From: Streptomyces malaysiense
GTDB taxonomy: Bacteria; Actinomycetota; Actinomycetes; Streptomycetales; Streptomycetaceae
DNA length: 64,000 nucleotides
Direction: 5' to 3'
Assembly (NCBI RefSeq): GCF_000980885.2
Contig: NZ_LBDA02000019.1
Coordinates: 1-64,000, forward strand
Both the position numbers and the translations under genes were made by a program. Shown here piece by piece: positions 17,655-27,000 of this stretch. Each line of letters begins with the position of its first letter. The stretch's first letter is position 1. The notes below the pieces were generated by a model that saw only the letters and a program-made list of their open reading frames with translations, had not been told where the DNA came from and searched no databases.

Positions 17655-18305
17655 ATGACCTTCCGAGAGATCAACTCCAAGATGGTCGAGGCGACGGTGC
17701 TCCCCGGGCAGCGGCTGTTCAGTCAGCGCGGGGCGATGCTCGCCTACAAGGGGGACGTGTCCTTCACCCCCAACCTCCAGGGCGGCCAGGGCGGGGTGAT
17801 GTCCATGCTGGGGCGCCGGGTGACCGGCGAGGCGACCCCGCTGATGACCGTCGAGGGCAGCGGCACGGTGTTCTTCGGGCACGGCGGCCATCACGTGCAC
17901 GTCATCCACCTCACCGGCGACACCCTCTACGTGGAGGCCGACCGCCTGCTCGCCTTCGAGGGCACGCTGCGCCAGGGCACCATGTTCATGGGCTCACAGG
18001 GCGGGGTGATGGGCCTGGTCCGCGGCCAGGCCACCGGCCAGGGGCTGTTCACCACCACCCTCCAGGGCCGGGGCGCGGTCGCCGTGATGGCGCACGGCGG
18101 CGTCTTCGAGCTGCCGGTCGGACCCGACCGCCCGGTGCACGTGGACCCGCAGGCCTATGTCGCCCACCACGGCGACGTCCGCAACAGACTGTCCGCCGCC
18201 CTCGGCTGGCGCGAGATGGTGGGCCGCGGCTCCGGCGAGGCGTTCCAGCTGGAGCTGAGCGGCAGCGGCACGGTGTACGTCCAGGCCTCGGAGGAGAAGC
18301 TGTGA
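17655..18305 (+). CDS. AIM24 family protein (2 of 3 tandem)
   Basis: 216 residues, homologous along its length to the preceding gene: AMLAYKGDVSF corresponds to [25 protein letters not shown] to [26 protein letters not shown] to [13 protein letters not shown], and VDPQAYVAHHGDV to [13 protein letters not shown]. It starts at ATG 17655, one base after the previous stop, so translational coupling is likely. It has an insert rich in Gly/Met near residue 40 (QGGQGGVMSMLG). Function unknown. Confidence 0.88.
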   Translation: MTFREINSKMVEATVLPGQRLFSQRGAMLAYKGDVSFTPNLQGGQGGVMSMLGRRVTGEATPLMTVEGSGTVFFGHGGHHVHVIHLTGDTLYVEADRLLAFEGTLRQGTMFMGSQGGVMGLVRGQATGQGLFTTTLQGRGAVAVMAHGGVFELPVGPDRPVHVDPQAYVAHHGDVRNRLSAALGWREMVGRGSGEAFQLELSGSGTVYVQASEEKL

Positions 18306-19126
18306 GCGCGTACTCAGGCACGTACGGCACCGCCGGCCCCGGCGGCCCGGTGGTGTACGACCCGATGACCCTGCCCGTCGACGACAACGTGAACAGCTAC
18401 ACGTTCTGCGTCGAGCTCAAGGACGGGCAGTGGTTCCTCCAGAAGGGGAAGATGATCGCCTACTACGGGGCGATCGAGTTCAACGGCATCGGGCACGGCC
18501 GGCTCGACCATCTCGTGCGCACCTCGTTCCATTCGCCACTGCACGCGAGCGACTGGGTCGTGGCGAGCGGCTCGGGCAAGATGCTGCTCGCCGACCGGGC
18601 CTTCGACGTCAACTCGTACGACCTGGACGACGGGAACTTGACCATTCGCGCGGGCAATCTGCTCGCTTTTCAGCCAAGTCTCGCGCTCAAACAATCGATC
18701 GTGCCGGGTTTTCTGACCCTCATCGGAACCGGAAGATTCGTGGCCGCGTCCAACGGGCCGGTGGTGTTCATGGAGCCTCCTCTCCGGGTGGATCCCCAGG
18801 CACTCGTCGGCTGGGCCGACTGCCCCTCCCCGTGCCATCACTACGACCACGGGTACCTGACCGGTGTACTGGGCGGACTCCGTGCGATGACGGGCCTGGG
18901 CGGGGTCTCCGGAGAGGAGCACCAGTTCGAGTTCGTGGGTGCGGGGACGGTGCTGCTCCAGTCGTCGGAGGCACTGATGGCGGAGGTCGAGACGGGGGTC
19001 GTACCGTCCGATCCGGGGACCCCGGGCGGTGGCTCACCGGGGCGGCTCGGACACGGTCCGCAACCGCCCGGCGCACCGCGCCTTCCCGGACAGCTGGGGG
19101 ACCTCCAGCGTCGCTTCGGGCTGTGA
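18302..19126 (+). CDS. AIM24 family protein (3 of 3 tandem, divergent, Pro/Gly tail)
   Basis: 274 residues. The AIM24 core (about 25-225) is recognisable from KMIAYYGAIEF, GNLTIRAGNLLAF and VDPQALVGW, but it is more diverged than the other two, with an extra N-terminal 20 residues and a Pro/Gly-rich tail (about 235-265). It contains a short CPSPCHH segment (near residue 178) that could bind metal. GTG at 18302 overlaps the previous stop (GTGA). All three proteins are probably made together and may form a hetero-oligomer; that is inference. Confidence 0.85.
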   Translation: MSAYSGTYGTAGPGGPVVYDPMTLPVDDNVNSYTFCVELKDGQWFLQKGKMIAYYGAIEFNGIGHGRLDHLVRTSFHSPLHASDWVVASGSGKMLLADRAFDVNSYDLDDGNLTIRAGNLLAFQPSLALKQSIVPGFLTLIGTGRFVAASNGPVVFMEPPLRVDPQALVGWADCPSPCHHYDHGYLTGVLGGLRAMTGLGGVSGEEHQFEFVGAGTVLLQSSEALMAEVETGVVPSDPGTPGGGSPGRLGHGPQPPGAPRLPGQLGDLQRRFGL

Positions 19127-19141
19127 GCGGTAGTCTGCGGA

Positions 19142-19173
19142 GTGTGACGTCGAACGCGTGCGCACAGTCACAC
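19142..19173 (+). terminator. candidate stem-loop after the AIM24 operon
   Basis: GTGTGAC (19142-19148) pairs with GTCACAC (19167-19173) around an 18-nt loop that itself contains GCGTGCGC. It starts 16 nt after the last AIM24 stop. It is short, and could instead be a binding site for the following MarR. Confidence 0.35.
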
Positions 19174-19206
19174 CACCCGAAGTAGTTCGCCATTCAACTT
19201 CTTAGG

Positions 19207-19218
19207 TAGACTTCATTC
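19207..19218 (+). promoter_or_regulatory. -10 element of marR (TAGACT), leaderless geometry
   Basis: TAGACT (19207-19212) ends 6 nt before the ATG at 19219 in an AT-rich patch. No Shine-Dalgarno sequence is present. Confidence 0.55.
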
Positions 19219-19695
19219 ATGGAGACCGAAACGGCCACGCGCTGGCTGACCGATGCGGAGCAGTGCGCCTGGCGCACCCACCTGGAGGTCAACAGGCTGT
19301 TGACGTACCAGCTGGAGAAGGATCTGCAGCCGTTCGGCCTGACGATGAACGATTACGAGATCCTCGTGAACCTGTCCGAGTCGGAGGACGTGCGGATGCG
19401 GATGAGCGACCTCGCCTCCGCCACGCTCCAGTCCAAGAGCCGGCTATCGCACCAGATCACGCGGATGGAGAACGCGGACCTCGTGCGCCGCGAGAACTGT
19501 GAATCGGATCGGCGGGGGCTGTACGCGGTGCTCACGGAGCACGGCATGGAGACGATGAAGAAGGTGGCGCCGCACCATGTGTCCTCGGTGCGACGGCACT
19601 TCATCGACCTGCTCTCACCGGAGGCACTCGTGGAGCTGGACAAGGCGCTGAAGCCGATCGCCGAACACCTGCGGGGACAGCGGGGGCGCCCCTAG
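19219..19695 (+). CDS. MarR family transcriptional regulator
   Basis: 158 residues. The winged helix (about 50-115) is visible: MNDYEILVNLSESEDVRMRM, LASATLQSKSRLSHQITRME, then the wing NCESDRRGLYAVLTEHG. N- and C-terminal helices form the dimer interface. Start at ATG 19219, apparently leaderless. It is convergent with an MFS transporter gene, from which a strong 19-bp stem-loop separates it, so the transporter is not obviously cotranscribed but could still be a target. Confidence 0.92.
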   Translation: METETATRWLTDAEQCAWRTHLEVNRLLTYQLEKDLQPFGLTMNDYEILVNLSESEDVRMRMSDLASATLQSKSRLSHQITRMENADLVRRENCESDRRGLYAVLTEHGMETMKKVAPHHVSSVRRHFIDLLSPEALVELDKALKPIAEHLRGQRGRP

Positions 19696-19700
19696 GCGGA

Positions 19701-19743
19701 CGCGGGTCGCCGCGCCCCCGGCAAGGGGGCGCGGCGACCCGCG
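19701..19743. terminator. strong bidirectional terminator between marR and MFS genes
   Basis: A perfect 19-bp stem (19701-19719 with 19725-19743) with a 5-nt loop (GGCAA), directly between two convergent stop codons; its last bases sit 4 nt from the MFS stop. Confidence 0.88.
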
Positions 19744-19746
19744 CGA

Positions 19747-20946
19747 TCAGCCACGTCGTGACCGCGGGACACCGCCGGCCCCGGCCACCACGGCGGAGAC
19801 CAGCGCCGTCGCACCCGCCACCAGGAAGCAGACCCCCAGCGGCATCCGGCCGATCAGCAGCCCCGTCGCCAGCGCTCCGGCCGAACTCCCGGCGTTCACA
19901 CCCATGTTGACCCACGCCCCGGCCTGCGTCCGGGACCCGGCGGGCACGGACTCGTCGGCCGCGAGGTACGCCGTCGTCAGGGTCGGGGCGAAGAAGAACC
20001 CGGCGAGGGCCAGCGCGGCGGTGAGGACCCGGAGGTCGGGCGCGAGCCCCGCCACCGCGACGACCAGGCCCAGCGCCACCGAGAAGCGGAGCAGCCGCGT
20101 CCGCGCCGGGACCACCCACCGCACCGCCCCGTTCGCGAGGCCCCCCAGCGCGCTGCCCGCCGACAGCGCGCCCAGCACCCACGGCACGAGATCGCCGCCG
20201 TACCCGTGCGCCGAGGCGTAGGCCATGGTCAGCAGGTCCACCCCGCTGAGGGTCAGTCCGACGCCGAGGGCGACGACGGCGGGCGCGAGCAGACCCCGGA
20301 CGCCCCCGAGCCGCGCGCCCGGTACGGCCGGCCGCGGCCCCGGCATCACCGGTGACGCGACGAACACCCCGGTGCCGGCCACGATCAGCAGCGCGCTGAG
20401 CACGATCCCGGAAGCCGGCGGGGCGACCCCGGTCAGGACGCCGACCAGGACCGGACCGGATACGAAGAGCAGTTCCTCGGCGACGCCGTCGAGGCTGTAG
20501 GCGCGCTGCAGCAGATGCCGGTCGGGGGCCAGCTCGGCCCACAGCGCGCGCATCGTCGGCCCCAGCGGGGGTGTGCAGCCGCCGGCGAGCGCCGCGACCA
20601 CCGCGAGCGGGGCCACCGGCGCCCCGGGACGCCAGGTCAGGACGGCGAGCAGGGTCAGCAGCGCGCCGTACAGCAGGGCCATGGGAGCGAGGGCCCGGCG
20701 AGGCCCGTGCCGGTCGATCAGAGCCCCGCGCACCGGCATCAGAAAGACCGACGCGGCGCCGAACAGGGACATCACCGCCCCGGAGACGGCGTAGGAGCCG
20801 GTGGCGCGGGTGACGGACAGCATCACCGCGATGGAGACGGTGCCGTAGGAGAGGCGGGCGGTCAGGGCCGCGGCGAAGGTGCGGCGGGCGCCCGGAAGGC
20901 GCAGCACGGCGGCGTACGAAGGCCGCACGGGAGCATGCGTGGACAT
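19747..20946 (-). CDS. major facilitator superfamily transporter
   Basis: 399 residues with about 12 hydrophobic segments. The loop after the second helix pair reads RGALIDRHGPRRAL, the MFS motif A, and the N-terminal half includes ARLSYGTVSIAVMLSV. It looks like a drug or metabolite exporter of the DHA-like group, but the substrate cannot be read. Start ATG 20946 with AGAGGA about 10 nt upstream; an upstream in-frame ATG (20994) is less likely. Convergent with marR. Confidence 0.9.
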   Translation of the reverse strand: MSTHAPVRPSYAAVLRLPGARRTFAAALTARLSYGTVSIAVMLSVTRATGSYAVSGAVMSLFGAASVFLMPVRGALIDRHGPRRALAPMALLYGALLTLLAVLTWRPGAPVAPLAVVAALAGGCTPPLGPTMRALWAELAPDRHLLQRAYSLDGVAEELLFVSGPVLVGVLTGVAPPASGIVLSALLIVAGTGVFVASPVMPGPRPAVPGARLGGVRGLLAPAVVALGVGLTLSGVDLLTMAYASAHGYGGDLVPWVLGALSAGSALGGLANGAVRWVVPARTRLLRFSVALGLVVAVAGLAPDLRVLTAALALAGFFFAPTLTTAYLAADESVPAGSRTQAGAWVNMGVNAGSSAGALATGLLIGRMPLGVCFLVAGATALVSAVVAGAGGVPRSRRG

Positions 20947-21095
20947 GCGGGAGGGTTCCTCTGCTGGAGGCGGGAGAAGGGCATGCCGAAGCACGCGAGC
21001 GCCGAGCGGTCATGGCGTCGCGTGCGGGGCGGGCCCTATGCCAGGAGGAGGAACATGGAGGACAACCTAGCCGGTGGCGGCCGGAGCCGGCCCGC

Positions 21096-22052
21096 TCAGC
21101 TCTTCGTGATCCCCGCCACCAGTTCGTCGGCGGCACGGTACGGGTCGAGTTCGCCCGCGACGATCCGCTCCGCGAGGGCGCTCAGGCGCCGGTCGCCGTG
21201 CAGGTCCCCGATGCGCTCGCGCAGGGCCGTGACCGCGATGGTCTCCACCTCGCGGGCCGCGCGGGCGCGCCGGCGTTCGGTGAGGACCCCGTGCTCCTCC
21301 ATCCAGGCGCGGTGCTTCTCCAGCGCCTGGACCACCTCGTCCACGCCCTCGGCGCGGGAGGCGACCGTCTTCACGATGGGCGGGCGCCAGTCGCCGGGTC
21401 CGCGGGCCTCGCCGAGACCCAGCATGTGGTTCAGCTCGCGGGCGGTGGCGTCGGCGCCGTCCCGGTCCGCCTTGTTGACGACGTAGACGTCGCCGATCTC
21501 CAGGATGCCCGCCTTGGCGGCCTGGATGCCGTCACCCATGCCCGGGGCCAGCAGCACCACGCTGGTGTCCGCCTGGGCGGCGATCTCCACCTCGGACTGG
21601 CCCACGCCCACCGTCTCGACCAGGACGACGTCGCAGCCCGCCGCGTCCAGGACGCGGATCGCCTGCGGGGCGGACCAGGCGAGGCCGCCGAGGTGGCCCC
21701 GGGTGGCCATGGAGCGGATGTAGACGCCGGGGTCGGAGGCGTGCTCCGACATGCGCACCCGGTCGCCGAGCAGGGCGCCGCCGGAGAAGGGCGAGGACGG
21801 GTCGACGGCCAGGACGCCGACCCGCTTGCCCTGTTTGCGGTACGCCGTGACCAGTGCGGAGGTGGAGGTCGACTTGCCGACGCCCGGCGAGCCGGTCAGA
21901 CCCACCACGAAGGCGTTGCCGGTCAGCGGGGCCAGCGCCGCCATGACCTCCCTGAGCTGCGGGGACGCCCCCTCCACCAGGGAGATCAGCCGGGCCACGG
22001 CCCGCGGCCTGCCTTCCCTGGCCTGGGCCACCAGGGAGGAGACGTCCTGCAT
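21096..22052 (-). CDS. meaB: MeaB/ArgK family GTPase, chaperone of a B12 acyl-CoA mutase
   Basis: G3E-type GTPase that loads AdoCbl into methylmalonyl- or isobutyryl-CoA mutase and protects it from inactivation. The 318 residues carry GSPGVGKS (Walker A, near 53), DPSSPFSGGALLGDRVRM (near 84), ETVGVGQSE (near 146) and the NKADRD specificity motif (near 194), all diagnostic of MeaB. The earlier name ArgK is a misnomer. ATG 22052 has GGAG 7 nt upstream; an adjacent in-frame GTG (22055) is less well spaced. It lies 39 nt behind thiolase, so it is probably in its operon. icmA is 7.6 kb away and mce is next but one. Confidence 0.93.
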   Translation of the reverse strand: MQDVSSLVAQAREGRPRAVARLISLVEGASPQLREVMAALAPLTGNAFVVGLTGSPGVGKSTSTSALVTAYRKQGKRVGVLAVDPSSPFSGGALLGDRVRMSEHASDPGVYIRSMATRGHLGGLAWSAPQAIRVLDAAGCDVVLVETVGVGQSEVEIAAQADTSVVLLAPGMGDGIQAAKAGILEIGDVYVVNKADRDGADATARELNHMLGLGEARGPGDWRPPIVKTVASRAEGVDEVVQALEKHRAWMEEHGVLTERRRARAAREVETIAVTALRERIGDLHGDRRLSALAERIVAGELDPYRAADELVAGITKS

Positions 22053-22091
22053 CACACAGCTCCGTTCACTTCACCGACCTGACGGAAGACC

Positions 22092-23291
22092 TCAGGCCTT
22101 CGGTACCCGCACGATCAGCGCGTCACCCTGGCCGCCGCCACCGCACAGCGCGGCCGCGCCGACGCCGCCGCCCCGGCGCTTGAGCTCCAGCGCCAAGTGG
22201 AGCACGAGGCGGGCGCCGGACATGCCGATCGGGTGGCCGAGGGCGATCGCGCCGCCGTTGACGTTCACCTTTTCCGTGGAAACACCGAGGTCCTTCATTG
22301 ACTGCACGGTGACGGAGGCGAAGGCCTCGTTGATCTCGATCAGGTCGAGGTCGGCGACCTCCTTGCCCTCCTTCTTGAGGGCGCTGAGGATCGCGTTGGA
22401 GGGCTGGGAGTGCAGCGAGTTGTCCGGGCCCGCCACATTGCCGTGCGCGCCGATCTCGGCGAGCCACTGGAGGCCCAGCTCCTCCGCCTTGGCCTTGCTC
22501 ATCACGACCACGGCGGCGGCGCCGTCGGAGATCTGCGAGGAGGTGCCGGCGGTGATGGTGCCGTCCTTGGTGAAGGACGGGCGCAGCCTGCCCAGGGTCT
22601 CCACGGTGGTGTCGGCGCGGACGCCCTCGTCCTTGCTGAACAGGACCGGGTCGCCCTTGCGCTGCGGGATCTCCACGGGGGTGATCTCCGCCTCGAACAC
22701 GCCGTTCTTCTGCGCGGCGGCGGCCCGCTGGTGGGACAGGGCGCCGATCTCGTCCTGCGCGAGGCGGCCGATGCCGAGCCGGGTGTTGTGGTGCTCGGTG
22801 GACTCGCCCATGGCGATGTTCTCGAAGGAGTCGGTCAGGCCGTCGTGCGCCATCGAGTCGATCATCTCGATCGCGCCGTACTTGTAGCCCTCGCGGGACT
22901 TGGGCAGCAGGTGGGGCGCGTTGGTCATGGACTCCATGCCGCCCGCCACGACGATGTCGAACTCGCCGGCGCGGATCAGCTGGTCGGCCAGGGCGATGGC
23001 GTCGAGACCGGAGAGGCACACCTTGTTGACGGTGAGGGCCGGGACGCTCATCGAGATGCCGCCCTTGACGGCGGCCTGGCGGGCCGGGATCTGGCCCGCG
23101 CCGGCCTGGAGCACCTGCCCCATGATCACGTACTGCACCTGGTCGCCGCCGATGCCCGCGCGGTCCAGGGCGGCCTTGATCGCGAAACCGCCCAGGTCGG
23201 CCGCGGAGAAGGACTTCAGGGAGCCCAGCAGCCGTCCCATGGGCGTACGGGCGCCCGCGACGATCACCGAGCTGTTCGTTCCAGAAGACAT
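22092..23291 (-). CDS. acetyl-CoA C-acetyltransferase (thiolase II)
   Basis: Condenses two acetyl-CoA to acetoacetyl-CoA, or cleaves it. 399 residues, homologous to thiolases throughout. Catalytic features are [12 protein letters not shown] (acyl-accepting Cys near 88), [23 protein letters not shown] (catalytic His near 350) and CGGGGQG (second Cys near 380). ATG 23291 is preceded by AAGGGGAT at good spacing. Together with hbdA elsewhere in the window it could feed the butyryl-CoA/ethylmalonyl-CoA route, which supplies IcmA. Its promoter contains a palindrome (23354-23370). Confidence 0.95.
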   Translation of the reverse strand: MSSGTNSSVIVAGARTPMGRLLGSLKSFSAADLGGFAIKAALDRAGIGGDQVQYVIMGQVLQAGAGQIPARQAAVKGGISMSVPALTVNKVCLSGLDAIALADQLIRAGEFDIVVAGGMESMTNAPHLLPKSREGYKYGAIEMIDSMAHDGLTDSFENIAMGESTEHHNTRLGIGRLAQDEIGALSHQRAAAAQKNGVFEAEITPVEIPQRKGDPVLFSKDEGVRADTTVETLGRLRPSFTKDGTITAGTSSQISDGAAAVVVMSKAKAEELGLQWLAEIGAHGNVAGPDNSLHSQPSNAILSALKKEGKEVADLDLIEINEAFASVTVQSMKDLGVSTEKVNVNGGAIALGHPIGMSGARLVLHLALELKRRGGGVGAAALCGGGGQGDALIVRVPKA

Positions 23292-23348
23292 GAGGTGCGA
23301 TCCCCTTCCAGCTACGCAGAGCCGAGGAGTGAACGAGGGTTTACATCG

Positions 23349-23377
23349 AATGTACTGAGAGTCACTCAGTGCCGTCA
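23349..23377 (-). promoter_or_regulatory. thiolase-meaB promoter with palindrome in the spacer
   Basis: On the minus strand: TGACGG (23377-23372), a 17-nt spacer, TACATT (23354-23349). The spacer contains ACTGAG-AGTCA-CTCAGT (23354-23370), 6-bp arms. Predicted transcription start is near 23342, giving a leader of about 50 nt with a ribosome-binding site. Architecture parallels the icmA promoter but the palindrome differs. Confidence 0.55.
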
Positions 23378-23440
23378 TCGCCCTGCCGGTGTGATCGCGC
23401 GCACGTTGCGTAACCACCGCCGTGGCGCTGCACTGAAACC

Positions 23441-23881
23441 ATGCTGACGCGAATCGACCACATCGGGATCGCCTGCCACGACCTCGACACCACCGTCGAG
23501 TTCTACCGGGCCACCTACGGCTTCGAGGTGTTCCACACCGAGGTCAACGAGGAACAGGGCGTGCGCGAGGCCATGCTCAAGATCAACGAGACCTCGGACG
23601 GCGGCGCCTCCTACCTCCAGCTCCTGGAGCCGACCCGCGAGGACTCCGCGGTCGGCAAGTGGCTGGCCAAGAACGGCGAGGGCGTGCATCACATCGCCTT
23701 CGGCACGGCGGACGTCGACGCCGACTCCGAGGACATCCGGAGCAAGGGCGTACGGGTGCTCTACGACGAGCCGCGACACGGTTCCATGGGTTCCAGGATC
23801 ACCTTCCTGCACCCCAAGGACTGCCATGGAGTCCTCACAGAACTGGTGACTTCGGCGCCTGTTGAGTCTCCGGAGCACTGA
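23441..23881 (+). CDS. mce: methylmalonyl-CoA epimerase (VOC fold)
   Basis: Interconverts the (R) and (S) forms of methylmalonyl-CoA, connecting propionyl-CoA carboxylase and mutase. 146 residues with two glyoxalase-like modules. Metal ligands are His7 (RIDHIGIAC), His near 83 (GVHHIAF) and Glu near 134 (VLTELV); the general bases of the family are Glu residues such as that in [11 protein letters not shown] 23441 lacks a ribosome-binding site; TTGCGT and TGCACT 17 nt apart precede it, the latter ending 6 nt before the ATG. Divergent from the thiolase-meaB operon. Confidence 0.95.
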   Translation: MLTRIDHIGIACHDLDTTVEFYRATYGFEVFHTEVNEEQGVREAMLKINETSDGGASYLQLLEPTREDSAVGKWLAKNGEGVHHIAFGTADVDADSEDIRSKGVRVLYDEPRHGSMGSRITFLHPKDCHGVLTELVTSAPVESPEH

Positions 23882-23907
23882 CCGCCGTACATATGGGCCG
23901 GTAGGGT
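23878..23907 (+). promoter_or_regulatory. candidate scy promoter overlapping the mce stop
   Basis: CTGACC (23878-23883), an 18-nt spacer, then TAGGGT (23902-23907). The -35-like hexamer includes the mce TGA. The remaining 180 nt to the scy GTG would be a leader. Prediction from spacing and hexamers only. Confidence 0.4.
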
Positions 23908-24088
23908 TGGGGGCGGTCGTCCCGCGAACCGGGGCGGCCGCATGCCGGGGTCCGGGTTTCGGGGGACGTGCGTCGGGGCAGCAGGCCGTGCTCCGCCGTT
24001 GATCTGACACCATTTCCCCGGGGGCCCCGTTCGGCGGTTGGACGTGGCTCGTTGGAGAAGCTGACCAGGGGACGGATGGGACCGCGCA

Positions 24089-27000
24089 GTGCGGGGCTAC
24101 GAGAGCCAGGAGCGAGAGCCGGCGGCTGACGACGTCGACCACCTCTCTCGGTTCGAGGCCGATATGAAGCGGCTGAGGACCGAGCGGGAGAAGGCGATCC
24201 AGCACGCCGAGGATCTCGGCTACCAGGTCGAGGTGCTGCGCGCCAAGCTGCACGAGGCGCGCCGCACCCTGATGACCCGTCCCGCCTTCGACGGCGGCGA
24301 CATCGGCTACCAGGCCGAACAGTTGCTCCGCAACGCCCAGATGCAGGCGGAGCAGCTGCGGCAGGACGCCGAGCGCGAGCTGAGCCAGGTCCGCGCGCAG
24401 ACCCAGCGGATCCTCCAGGAGCACGCCGAGCAGGCCGCGCGGCTCCAGGCCGAGCTGCACCAGGAGGCGGTGACCCGGCGCCAGCAGCTCGACCAGGAGC
24501 TGGCCGAGCGCAGGGCGACCGTCGAGTCGCACGTCAACGAGAACGTGGCGTGGGCGGAGCAGCTGCGCGCCCGTACCGAGCAGCAGGCCCGCCGGCTCCT
24601 CGACGAGTCGCGCGCGGAGGCCGAGCAGGCGATGGCCGCGGCCCGCGCGGAGACCGAGCGGCTGACCCGGGAGGCCCGGGACCGGCTGCGCGGCGAGGCC
24701 GAGGAGGCCCGCTCCGAGGCCGAGCAGATCCTGCGCCGGGCCCGCACCGACGCGGAGCGGCTGCTGAACGCGGCGTCGGCGCAGGCGCAGGAGGCCACCG
24801 AGCACGCCGAGCGGCTGCGCACCACCACGGCCACCGAGTCGGACACCGCCCGCCGGCAGGCGAGCGAGTTGAGCCGGACCGCCGAGAAGCAGATGGCCGA
24901 GGCGGAGGAGGCGCTGCGCAAGGCGCAGTCCGAGGCCGAGAAGCTGGTCACCGAGGCCGAGGAGGCCGCCGCCAAGACACTGGCGAGCGCCGAGGCCGCC
25001 AACGAGACGCGCACCCGTACCGCCAAGGAGCAGGTCGCGCGGCTGGTCGGGGAGGCGACCAAGGAGGCCGAGGCCACCCGTTCGGACGCCGAGCAGCTGG
25101 TGGCGGACGCGCGCGCCGAGGCGGAGAAGATCCTCGCCGAGGCCGCCGAGAAGGCCCGTGCGGCCACCGCCGAGGAGACCGCGACCCAGCTGTCCAAGGC
25201 GGCCAGGACCGCCGAGGAGGTCCTCAACAAGGCGTCGGAGGACGCCCAGAAGACCACCAAGGCGGCCGCCGAGAAGGCCGAGCGGATCCGCAAGGAGGCC
25301 GAGGCCGAGGCGGACCGGCTGCGTGCCGAGGCGCACGACATCGCCGAGCAGCTCAAGGGCGCGGCGAAGGACGACACCGAGGAGTACCGCGCCAAGACGG
25401 TCGAGCTCCAGGAGGAGGCCCGCCGGCTGCGCGGCGAGGCCGAGCAGCTGCGCTCCGACGCGGTGGCCGAGGGCGAGTCGATCCGCGCGGAGGCCCGCCG
25501 GGAGTCGGTCACCAAGATCGAGGAGGCGGCCAAGTCCGCCGAGGAGCTGCTGGCCAAGGCCAAGGCGGACGCCGACGAGCTGCGGCAGAAGGCGACCGCC
25601 GACAGCGAGAAGGTCCGCACCGAGGCCATCGAGCGCGCCACGGCGCTGCGCCGGCAGGCCGAGGAGACCCTGGAGCGCGCCCGCGCGGAGGCCGAGCGGC
25701 TGCGCACCGCGGCCGACGAGCGGGCCGAGTCCGTGAGGGCGGACGCCGAGAAGGCGGCCCGGGAGCTGCGCGAGGAGACCGACAAGGCGGTCGAGGCACG
25801 GCGCGCGGAGGCCGCCGAGGAGCTGACCCGGCTGGGGACCGAGGCGCAGGAGCGGCTCACCTCGGCCGAGCAGGCGCTCACCGAGGCCCGCGAGGAGGCC
25901 ACGCGGATCCGCAAGGAGGCCGCCGAGGAGGCCGAGCGGCTGCGCGCCGAGGCCGCCGAGCGGATCCGGGCGCTCCAGGAGCAGGCCGAGACCGAGGCGG
26001 AACGGCTGCGCGACGAGGCGGCGGCCGACGCCTCCGCGTCCCGCGCCGAGGGCGAGGCCGTCGCCGTGCGGCTGCGCGGTGAGGCCGCGGCCGAGGCGGA
26101 GCGGCTGAAGACCGAGGCGCAGGAGAGCGCCGACCGGGTGCGCGCGGAGGCGCAGTCCGCCGCCGAGCGGCTGGCCGCCGAGGCGTCCGAGACGCTGGCC
26201 GCCGCGCAGGAGGAGGCCGCCCGGCGCCGTCGCGAGGCCGAGGAGCTGCTGGGCGCTGCCCGCGAGGAGGCCGAGGAGGAGCGCCGGCGGGCCCGCGAGC
26301 AGAGCGAGGAGCTGCTGGCCTCGGCGCGCAAGCGGGTCGAGGACGCGCAGGCCGAGGCGGTCCGCCTGGTCGAGGAGGCCGAGCGGCGGTCCGGTGAGAT
26401 GGTGTCCGCCGCCGAGCAGCACGCGCAGCAGGTGCGGGACTCCGTGGCCGGGCTGCACGAGCAGGCGCAGGAGGAGATCACCGGGCTGCGGTCGGCCGCC
26501 GAGCACGCGGCGGAGCGTACGAAGCGCGAGGCCGAGGAGGAGGCCGAGCGGCTGCGGGCCGACGCGCACGCCGAGCGGGAGCGGGCGGGCGAGGACGCCG
26601 GGCGGCTGCGGCAGGAGGCACGGGAGGAGTCCGAGGCGGCCCGGGAGCTGGCCGAGCGCACGCTCGCGGAGGCGACGGCGGAGGCCGAGCGGCTGCGTTC
26701 GGACGCGGGCGAGTACGCGCAGCGGGTGCGCACCGAGGCGTCCGACGCGCTGGCGGAGGCCGACCAGGCGGCGGCGCGGACCCGGGCGGACGCCCGTGAG
26801 GACGCCAACCGCATCCGTTCGGACGCGGCGACGCAGGCCGACACGCTCATCACGGAGGCCCGCAAGGAGGCCGAGCTCCTCCAGACGGAGACCGTCGCGG
26901 AGGCGGAGCGGCTCCAGACGGAGACCGCCGCCGAGGCAGAGCGCGTGCGCACGGAGTCCGTGGCGGAGGCCGAGCGGGTACGCGCGGAGTCCGTGGCCGA

